Assembly (NCBI GenBank): GCA_905221615.1
Contig: CAJNDT010003057.1
Location: 141,501-205,500, forward strand
Direction: 5' to 3'
Source: Symbiodinium sp. CCMP2592
Lineage: Eukaryota > Sar > Dinophyceae > Suessiales > Symbiodiniaceae
Length of the DNA stretch: 64,000 bases
The notes below the pieces were generated by a model. That model ran no database searches. It worked only from the letters and a program-made list of their open reading frames with translations, and was not told where the DNA came from. A program made the translations under genes and the position numbers. Below are positions 32,880 to 43,500 of the stretch, in pieces. How positions within the stretch are numbered: the stretch's first letter is position 1; each line of letters opens with the position of its first letter.

Positions 32880-33545
32880 TGTTTGGGAGGACACATATTC
32901 CATATCATGGCATAACATTGGATACATTTTGAGTTTGATTAATTTTATGTAATTGGTTGAATTTCATTTGATTAAGCCAATCCATGTCATTTATTTATTT
33001 AAGTTAATTTAATGAATTTCGTTCAAATAATTTATGAAATTGAATTTAATTGGTTTATTGAATTCAATTCATTTAATTACTTTATTTAATTGTTGTAAAC
33101 TAAATTAAGTTTATTTAATGTATTTAATCTATTTAATTCATTTAATTAATTTAATTTAATTTATGTATTTTCACTTTATTTAATTTATTTCATTTAATCA
33201 AGTTTATTTAATGTATTTAATTTATTTAATTAATTTAATTTAATTTATTTAATTTAATTTATTTAATTCAATTTATTTAATTTATTTAATTTATTTATTC
33301 AATTTATTTAATTTAATTCATGTATTTATTTTGATTAGCTTATTGAATTTATTCATTAAATTCATACCACTTCATATATATTCATATTCCTTCATATTAC
33401 TTCATGGGTTTTTTCATGGTTCTTCATGGGTCTTCATGGCTCTTCATGGGTCTTCATGGCTCTTCATGTGAATTCATATTATGGTTTTGCTCTTCATGGT
33501 TCTTCATATTCCTTCATATGTATGTGTGTGTGCTTTCTTGTTTTT
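32880..33545. repeat. Very AT-rich (TTTAATTTAATTTATT)n and (TTCATGG)n DNA
   Basis: About 480 bp of TTTAATT-type low-complexity DNA is followed by TTCATATA and CTTCATGGG repeats. No gene. Confidence 0.9.
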
Positions 33546-33574
33546 TGATTATTATACATGTTTTCCGTTTACAT

Positions 33575-33965
33575 GATGTCACAATGTATTGGATATATTT
33601 AATTTATTCCATACAAATACTTTAACTTTTTCAATTACATTCACTCATGTACTTCATTAATAGTGTATCTAATTTAAGTGACGTCACTGAATTCCATTTA
33701 CAACATGTCATAATGTATTTAAAGTATTTGATATATTCCATACAAATACTTTAACTACTTCAATTACTTTGATTCATATACTTCATGAATAGTGTACCCA
33801 GTATCTATTTTAAGTGGCGTCTTTGAATTCCTTTTACAAAATGTCATAATGTATTTTGAATATTTAATTTATTCCATATACAAATACTTTAACTATTTCA
33901 ATTACTTTTGATTCATGTACTTCATTACTAGTGTATCTAGTTTAGTTGACATTATTGGGATTCCT
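33575..33965 (+). repeat. ~130 bp tandem repeat, three copies
   Basis: Copies start near 33578, 33708 and 33843, each opening GTCAYAATGTATT. They share TTCCATACAAATACTTTAAC, a TTCATGTACTTCATTA-type word and an AGTGTATCTA-type word. Spacing is 130 and 135 bp. Confidence 0.9.
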
Positions 33966-34345
33966 AAGTAATAGGGTTCCTGAAGGGCTTTCCAACCCTT
34001 TTGGTTTTCAATGGGCGTCCACCTCTCGGGTTTGAGTTGCCGCTACTCATATTGAGTTCAGGCTTTATGCTGTCAATCCAGCGGGGCTTGCCAACCCTTT
34101 TGTGGTGGAGTACACTTTGGGGGTCAGAATCTATCGGGTTTTACTTGCCGGGACTTATATATTATTGGCTTCAATGGTTTATGGGCTCAGGGTTATACAT
34201 TTGGCTCCGGGCTTTCCAACCCCTCTTTCGGCCTTCATTTTCTCCACACGGAAGACCCACGGCGTCTGCAGCGTGGCTATCCAACCACCACGTGCGGAAG
34301 AAAAAGGGTTTCTCCTAGGTGACACCTGAAAGTTTGCTGTAGCTG

Positions 34346-34371
34346 TACTAGTACTAGTACTAGTACTAGTA
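34346..34371 (+). repeat. (TACTAG)n microsatellite at the 3' end of the LINE
   Basis: Four tandem TACTAG hexamers border the LINE's 3' untranslated region. The same hexamer borders its 5' end at 46088. Confidence 0.9.
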
Positions 34372-34506
34372 TTCATTCACCACGCAGCGAAGTGTCCGGG
34401 TTCGCCTAGCGAGCTGACGATAACCCGGTTTTCGGGGTATCGGAACCTCTGTTGGGTTCTGGAGGGCAGTGCCAGCTCCATCGACTAAGACTACACTTGC
34501 TCAGCG

Positions 34507-37500
34507 TCAGGCACCAGGAGGTAGTACCTGACGTAGCCACACTATATATATGTTGTCATCGTGTTCTGTACTGACTGGCTTTGCAATGCAGGAGTCATCA
34601 GTGATCCACCACTTTTCTGCTCCAAACAGCGGTTGTCCTCGTAGGATAGTTCTGTAATGCCCCATATCAGGAGTGGCCCCGTAGTGAAGCTGTACAGCGA
34701 CAACCTGGTAGTGAACATAGCGAACTTGCATAGTGTGCAGACCTGTAAAGAGTGGCATACGAACTGTAGTCGAGGCCACGACCAGTGGTCTGGTGTCCCT
34801 GCGCATGACTCCCTCGGCATTTGTGAAGCGTTGGAGTTGTATACAGAGCATGGGAGACGGATTCAGCAGTGCATAGCGGGCTGTAACCTGAGCACTCCAC
34901 CCATCAATGGCTGCTTGGAGCTCCAGACTTGGACCTACCGGCAGCGCAATCGGAATGGGAGCTTGGGTAGGCCCCTTGTCAAGAGTGGCAATACCTCCAG
35001 GTACAAAGTTTCGGGCCTCCCAGCCACCATTGAACCCACTATGCGAGAACCTGGGTAGAAGGTATTGTAGCAGTTCAGCTGCATCGTGCTGACGATGCAC
35101 AGAAGGCCAAGCTTGCAGCAGCATAAGCCACGGTACCGAGTGGAGTACCTGAATGGGGCAATTGGGTGTGGCAGTGATTGGTGGACACAACATGGTAAGA
35201 GCCTGCGGTGGAGGCGAAACGTAGGCATCATGCAGCCTAGCCTGAAGGATTGTCCACAATAGTGCATAGATCGTAGAGTGCAGGTAGCACAAGTTTGAAG
35301 GATTGTGGAAAATCAATCGAAGGACAGCCTTGAGACTAGGGCGCACACTCAGTATGGCATCTGATGTTGCCACACTTCCTGGACCAGGGTGTCGTAGTTC
35401 GGCCGATCGCGGCGAAGCCTGCAGCCCAGGGTGTGCCACGATGCTTGTCCGATCCACTGGTTCAGCGTGCTCCACATGGCTCCTCCCTCTGGGCGAAGGG
35501 ACATGCAGATCTGGAATTGAATCCAGTCGGAGGTCACCTCCGTGGTGAGCTTCCTCATGGACTTGAACCTCACCAGGGTCTCTTCCGTAACAGCCTTCCT
35601 CATCTGAACCAGTTGGGCCAACAGATCTTCCGCCGGTATTGGCCTCACCGAGTTGTCGACTTCCAGACATTGTTTGGTAGGATTCCATGTAAGATGTTTC
35701 CAATGTTTCTGATCGTCGATCCAGTTCAGGTTCTTGGCTTTGGCGAGAGCATCCTCGTCCGCAATCATGTTGGTCAACCTCTGGTGTAAGGTGATGAGCA
35801 GCTGCTTGAAGAGCATGAGTTTGAGGGAGTAAGTAATCTTCTCGGGTTCTTCCTCTTTCATCTTCCTCCACTTCTCCGCTGCTTCGCAGAGAACCGGTAC
35901 CATCCCTTCTGGCCCTGATCGTACAAAGAGGTAGAGGACCAGATCCTGACGGATGGCTGAGATGATTTGCTCCTGACGAAGGACCAGCTGGGATAGTCGA
36001 TTCATCCTGTACTCCATCCAGTCTGGATCGTGATTTCCCAGTGGCTGCAGGTCCTGAGTCTGTGACCAGGGATTGGGTGGATGGCTTCCGAAACCATTTG
36101 TGTAGCCCGTGACCTGGTTGGCACTGGATGGACTTGGTAGGCCCTGCTTTCCCTTGCCTTTGCCCTTGGTACCCTTGCCCTTGCCTTTGTTCCGGTCCTG
36201 CGGAGCCAGACGCTGCCTCTTGGATTGCTCGGTTTGATGCATCACATCTCGTCGTGGTTCCTGTTCCCGTTTGACCGGACCGGCATGGGCCCAAAATTGC
36301 GTCTCCTGTTCGTCCAGCTCCATGGGATCCGCGCAGAGTGTCATGGTGCACTGCTAGAAAGGCACAAATATGCAAAACATGACACTGTTTCCAATGACGA
36401 TCTTTGTTGATGTTTCGCTGATGGCAGTATCGACATGGTACAACAGTATGTCGGCGGAAACCAGTAAGAAGCTTGAGAGTCGCAGGTTGGCATTCTTTCC
36501 ACTCTGGATGTTGCATGGTGAGATGATACTTGATGCTGGTAGGGGTGGCTAGCCACTGGTAACACAGCGGGCAGTGGTGCTGGAGATACGAGTAGGTCTC
36601 CGGTTTCACAAGGAGGTCAGTCCACCTGCGGGCACTTAGTGTCTCAAGGACATGAGATTGCTGATAGAGAGGAGCAGCCTCGTGGCTCGGCGAAGTGGAG
36701 CTATCCTGCAGGAGAGCATCCAAGACAGGGGGTTCAGGTATATCGACAGGAGTAGGCGGGGGCATAGCAGCCTGATCGTTTGACAGGATGTGGGTCCCCG
36801 GAGAGAGATCCTGGGGTGGCAGAGTAGCCGGGTCCGGGACTAGTACAGGATCGGAGTCATCAGAACTCGGAGCCAAGGGTGGGGCAGCAGCAGGAGGTTG
36901 TGTGGCAAGTCTACGGAGTACCTGACACCGATTGCGTTTAATGTGCTTGACGAGGCCATCCCATTGTCGAAAGGGATGGGCACAGTGTCTGCACGTTGGA
37001 AGTCCTTCTGTTCCATGTGCATACCTGTCAAAAGGCACCGAGACAGCAGCAGGTGTTTTGAGGCCATGCCACTTAGCCTCGTGAGAGCGGAGGAGCCGAA
37101 AGGAGGTAAAGACCCGATGACATTCCTGGCACTGATGTACAGCAGGATCTGTGATGCCTTCTGTGTCCCCAAGAGGGACCTGCCATTGGCGTTGCACCTG
37201 GAGGTGAAGTGTAGCGGCAGTGTCTCGAGCTGATTCCACCTGGGCTTGGGTCACGAAGCTCGTTTCAGTGCTCAGGCGGGTCAGGCTACGATGCAAGGCA
37301 GCGGCTTCCCTCTGTAGGTGCTCCAAAATGGTGGACAAAGAGCATCTGTGTAGAAGGTCCTGTGTGGATTCTTTCTGAAGATGTGCAAAGGATCGTGTGA
37401 TGGCTCGAACCTGCTTGGTCATCATGTGCTGCATTCGCTGGATGTCCTTGGCACCTGGGTTGGATGCTGCGATGCCATAGAGCAGCGTGGGAAGCACTGT

Positions 37501-40500
37501 GGATTTCCATAGACTGAGACGATGCGTCTGAGCGAGATGCCTGGTGGAGCACAGTACACCACGGAGTCTTTGCCAGGCCTGGTTCGCAGCCTGCAGCCGA
37601 TAGGTGACTGCTTGTTTGGCCTGTGAGTGGTAGGAGATGCGTATGCCTAAGTACGTGTGATGGTCACGCAATGGAATTTCATACACTGTTCCCCGTGGAC
37701 TGCGAAAACGTAGGAGGTCCCCCTCGGGTTTGGGTATGAGGTGTCGGCGCAGCCAGCCTCGGATGAAACTGCCCTTATGTCTCAGTAGCAATGCTGATTT
37801 GGCCGAGTTGATGACCATACCATGGGCCGCAAGGGCATCGAGGATCTTACTAAAGCGATACACCATGTCGTCCAGCTCACGAGTGTTCTGCACAGTATCC
37901 TTGAGGTGTATATCATCAGCATAAATCGTGGAGCATTGCTCTAGCCAAGGTGCTGTGAGAAGCGGGTCCCCCTCAGCAAGGATCTCACGATATATCTGTG
38001 CTAGGGCGAGTGTCCAGAGCAACGGAGCCAGTTTACACCCTTGTCTAAGTCCTCTTTGGGCCTCCACCTTGGCAGTGTGCCCAAGGTGAGTAAGGACATA
38101 GGAGATTTCAGAGTGCCAGGACATGATTTGGTGTCTGAGCTCAGCCGGAACATCGGACGCTAGTAAAGCCTTGTCCAGCAGGCGCCAGTCCATGAGGTCA
38201 AAAGCACTGGACAGGTCCAGCGATAGTTGTGCACCTGCAAAGTGTGGGCAGGGTTTCGGCTGTTGTGCGTGACGATCAACAACCGTAGGTGTTGAAATCG
38301 AGCAGCGATCCTGAACATATTTGCAGTGTGCAGCAACCCGATGTATGGCTTGGGCAGCATTGCGACCCGGCAGATATGCAAATTGTGCCTGGTCTGCAAG
38401 GAATCTCTCGGCGTAGGGGCGCAATTTCGCCTGCAGTATGGAAGCATATGCACGGCCACTGGATTCAGTTAACCCTATAGGTCTGAGATTCTTTGGTGAA
38501 AGTGGTCGCGGAATCTTGGGAACAAGAGTCAACCATGCGCTTCTCCAAAGCTCTGGTATTTGAGGCCATTGCCGGCACCATTGGCACAAGAGAGGCGCAA
38601 CAAGGTCCGAGGTCAGCCTCCATAGAGAGTTTGTGGCTAAGTTCGGAGGTGTAGCTTTATGTGGTGACAATTGCGAAAGCGCCAGGGTCATTTCGGCCTC
38701 CGTGACTTCAATGTGAATGGGCTGTCGCTGGGGGCCCTGTATGCTGCCATCCTCGTCCGCAGCATACAATTTGCGATAGTGCGTTTCCAGCTGTTTTAGC
38801 TGGGTCTTGGGATCCTGCAGGTGTCCGCCAGAATCTCGCAGTTGAACCTTCGGCTTGGAGGATTTGGGAGCTAAGGTACGAATGCCAGCATATAGCTTGC
38901 GAGAGTCGCCTGAACTGGCAGCAGTCTGGAGTTCCTGTAGCCTGCCATGGAACCAGTGCTTTTTGGCTTCTTTCCCGGCACGACGAAAGGCCTTGTGTGC
39001 CGTCTTGAAGTGATGGTAGCACCTGGAAACATAGAGCGGATTATGCTGAGCTTGAGCTTTGGCTGTCTTCCAGACTCGGTAGGCCTGCCACATGGAGCGA
39101 ATACCATCCTGCATAGGCGGTGTTTGCCATAGTGCCAGTCGATGCTGTCCTGCGGGTGGCGGGAAGAATTGGGAGGCACAGTGGATCAGAGTTTCATGCA
39201 ATTGCCCAAGATCATGAACCCCTGGTAGGGACGCCTGGACAGCAGAGCGTAGACTTTGAACTCTCGGATCCCAGGTAGAGCGGCAAACCTGAATCAGGCC
39301 CCAATGGTCCCATGCCCGTTGTGGTGCCACCGGTTTGTTAAGAGTGTGGAAACGCTGAAGCGGGATGCTGGCCTTCAGTGGCAGGTGATATCCACCAAGT
39401 CTCCAGGCAGCCAGTCCCAGGCGGAGCGGTCTCGCCTGCCTAGCACGATCATCCGCTTGGCTGGAACGCATGATGATATGATCAATAAGGCTAGCACCTT
39501 TGTTGTGATGGTATGTAGGGCCAGCCGCCTTGCACCATGAGTTGAGGTGTAAGAGGGAGAAGTCCTCAACAAGGTGCTGCAACCTTGCCTGATCAGGCGG
39601 ATGTGTGCTCGTGCTGGTGCCTGAACAGATCCTGGTGCCGGCTGCAGCACACGGCTTGATCTGAGTATTAAAATCTCCAAGCATGATCACTGTGTTTCGG
39701 GCAGGCAGAGCTGCCAGGATCTTGCCAATGCACTCCCAGACAGCTAAACGTATGGTTTTCGAGGATTGCAGTGCGAGTGGATGAGAGTTGTGCGGCTTTT
39801 GATAGATGTGCAGCAGATCAACTGCCCATTTGTCGTGGAGTATCCTCAAGTGTTGCACCCTGCCCGGTTGAGGGTCGGCGTAAACAATTCTGCAGTTGCG
39901 GGTAGTATTCTTATTGAGAAGAATCAGGAGCCCAGCAGATTTGTTGTCTGTGGTTGGGGAGGTGTACACATCCCAGGTAGCAGTGGGGAATGTTGGCGCC
40001 ACCTTGTCCGTCCAATGTGTTTCTTGTACACACACGATTTGGGGTCGTTCGTCAGGTGGCATGTTTTCAAGTGTCAGCAAGAATTCCTGCCACAGGGCCT
40101 GGGACAAGCCTCCAGCATTCCATGAGAGGAACAGCAGGCGTCCCTGGGAGACTTTCAGAGCGGCCTGCTGCATGCGACGCTCAGCCTGAGGGGCGGGTCG
40201 ATGGCCCCGATAGCCCTTGCAGAGCTGTTGCAGGGTACAGACACGACCTCGATAAATCGTATGCTGGGCCTCGTCCTGTGCAGCACGACGTAGGGCACGT
40301 TTGTAGGATCTCTTCCTGGCAAATGTGTACGCATTTGAATGGACGGTAGCCTGATTGAGGGTCGCTGAGTGATGTGCAACTGTAGGATGCAGGGGGTGTG
40401 CAGATGGCACTCCCCAGATCGACCTTGGTAGTGCAAACAAAGTCGAGAGGAACAGGATGGGGCGAGGGCATTGCCTGGGGTACGGCGTCGTGCCCGGGGT

Positions 40501-43500
40501 CTGGCTGGGGCAATGCGTAGTCGACGGAGGGCAAGACCTGTCAGCAGTGTGGGTTGGTCGAGTGGCAGGTGTGAGTGTTTGTACTCCAGGGAGAGGCCTC
40601 CGAGAGCGAGAAAGGCCAGGAGAGGTAAGATGTAGAAGTGCTGGAGCCCGGATGGCAACAAGGCGAACAGGGAGACCCTGTTTGTAGAGGAATAAGTACC
40701 GGGGCTTGGACTGCAGTGGAGCATATCCTAGCAGCAGCTTGTCCAGGCTGTTTGGCACTCCACAGGGGCCTGCAGTCTGATCACCCGGACCAGCCCACGA
40801 TGAACAGATGACTGAAAACGGAGTGGAGGTCAGGCTAGGAGAGCAGGCGATGCCTAGAGTGACTCCTAGGTCAAAGCAAGTAGTGTGGTTTTGTGGGGGG
40901 TCTCGCAAGACTGCCCTCACCGCAGAGTGTAGTTCATTGGGCTCCTGCCACGGCTTCCCGTCCCCCACCACGAAGGTGAGTTTCGGTCTCGTGAGCGGGT
41001 GGCAGCCGCTCACAACCCTCGCCCCTACCGACTGTTCGGAGGCTAGATGGACAACCAGCGGGTGTCTGAGAGATAACAGGTTGTCAGCCGTATGAAAAAG
41101 TCGGTCTCCGGAATTGGGACCGGAGTGGCTCAGGGCAGGTATGTTGAGATTATGAGAGAGGCACTTCGGGATGCCAGTTGTCCATGTTGTCAAAAATGCT
41201 GGCATCGACTTCGGAGGACGGTGCAGCAGATCGTCTACACATCTAATCCATAGTGTGCAGATCCAGGGCCGGAGGGGAAACCTTGGGTTGCAACGGCTCG
41301 GCAGAAACAGACTCACGGGATCTGATCTTGTTGGTCTGCGAGGTGCTAGTTTGTTGCATGCGGGTGGCATAGGGGGTGCTTCTACGATATTCAAGCCGAC
41401 ACCACTCACAGCATGGGTCCGCCAGACGATAGGCCAGCCACGTGCCCGGGATGTCCTGCACAAATTGGACAGGAACATATCTCGAGGTGATGTCTGCTCG
41501 ATCCACTGGCCTGCGCCCAATGGCGAAGACAGACCTGAAGGCAGGCTAAGGGAACCGCGAGATGGGGTTAGCAGCTGCTTGGGGGCGACAGTCTCAAGAT
41601 CTGAGAGCCCGTCGGGTTGCAGACCAGCTCCTGGTGGTGGAGGTGGGCATCGGACCGAAGCAGGTCCAGCAGCAGATGGTCTGGTGTGTCGAAGGCACAC
41701 CAGGCAATGTTCAGGTCTGTCAGTCAGGAAAGCGTCTGGCCACCCCTGCCAGGTGCAATGGCTGGAGCAATCATCACGAGAGCAATAGGCATGCAACAGA
41801 GTAGGGCCTGTTGCCAGTGCAGCTGACATACCTCGAGGCACGACACAGCGATAGTGAGCACGGTGTGGGGAGGCACCGCAGTGCCATGTGAGCCCGACTG
41901 GCATTGTCGTAGATGTGCACACTGGACGTTCAAGGCCTGGATGGGTACATGGAAAAGAGCTCAGGTGCCTTTCAAACCCCCAGCAGATTAACGAAGGGAC
42001 CTGCAAGGAGTCGGGCGTGCCGTCGGGCATCCGGCAGGTCGGAAGATACAAGCCTGATGGCCCCAAGTGTTGCAGGCAGTGACTGGTGGAAGGAGCAACG
42101 AAGGTTTGTGAGCAGGGAACCCACCTAGGTGGCTGCCCGAACCTAGGTGCAGAGGTCTGCAACTCCGAGCACTCAGTAAAGCGATCCCTGCCTGTGTCAT
42201 CCTGGTTTGACGAAGCCGCCAGTAGGCTAGACCTGAGAGGAGCGAAGACATGAAGCTTGCCCGATTGATGGGAGGGGGGCATGTGTGTCTTCAGGCAAGA
42301 CTGGCTATGCCGATGCAGACGTGGACATGATGAACAGCAGGCTGGATCCTTGTATGCTGCACTGGATGAGGCCGCTGAGTCCGAGTGAAGTCCAGCGGCT
42401 CTATTGGCCTGGAAGATTTCTTCCATTTTCTTGGCCATCTTCTTGCGGACACGTTCTTGGTGCCTCGCAGCTTTGGTCATCCCAGTGCCACGGCCTTTGG
42501 CTGCAGTGGAGGAGGTCGTAAGTGGTTGATCAGCCGGATTGTCCGTGACATCAAACCAAATCGATCGTCTCGGCTTGGGCCGTGTCTGCATCCTCCTTGG
42601 TTTCGGAGAGGAAGCATCAGATCGAACCCGTTTGGGTCCTCGTTGAGGTGGATCTGATGGGTCGGCCAAGGTAGCAGCCGAAACCGTGGTCGGAGCATTG
42701 GGAGTCTCCGAGCTATGTGCTGTAGCCGATCGAAGGACGAGATCTCCTGCCTGTATGGTGAGCTTCGCTTGTGCAGGTGTGCAGTCCTTCTCTAGTTCAG
42801 AAGGGATGTGTGGCAGGCGACCACGTGCTTTGGGTGTCGGCTTGAGTCGGCCTTTGTCGTCGATCGCCGGGTCAGACCGCGAACTGGAGCTGGGCAAAGG
42901 TCTGGAGGAGGCAGAAAGTGCCGCGAAGTCCACAGCCTGTATCAAAGCACTGCTTCGTCGCTTGGACTCTGTGAGGCAAGGGTTGGCCTCACGGGCGGGC
43001 GTCCATGTGGCCTGCACAGCAGTTCCCTCAGGCAGCATGTTCTCGGAGCGCACTGAGAGCCAGAGGGCCACCAGCTCCACCGACTCAGCACTTTGTATAA
43101 CCTGATCAGTACGCTTGCCATGTTTGTTGCTCCCCGAGGGAGCATACACCACCTCCCACTTGGCAGCCCAAAAGAGACCATCTCCACATAGTGGTATCCA
43201 TCGCATGTAGTTCTCCACCTTGTGTTGCAGGCTGTCGCGGTGCAGATACACCCCTGGACAGCCTGCCAGGAATCTGTCGCCTTTCGACTCGTCAGTGCTC
43301 GGGAGAAGTTGGCCATGGTAGATGATGGAGTATAGTGCCTCCATCTTACATCCGTGCCAGCCCCTTAGCCAGCCATCCTGACACAGCAGCTCGCAGTGCG
43401 ATGGATCCAGTGGTGTCCACGGGAGCCTCCACCAACCATCAGGTTGCGGGACTGGGTCCCCAAGTAGGGTGGCAAGAGGTGTGCCAGTGGGGCCTTGCCG

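Noticed and set aside
40155-40724. 189-codon and other minus-strand ORFs nested in the LINE
   Set aside because: They overlap the endonuclease-proximal coding frame and lack motifs; they are treated as shadow frames.
41171-41788. 205-codon plus-strand ORF antisense to the LINE
   Set aside because: Composition mirrors the sense frame and no domain is visible; antisense open frames are common in this GC-rich coding DNA.
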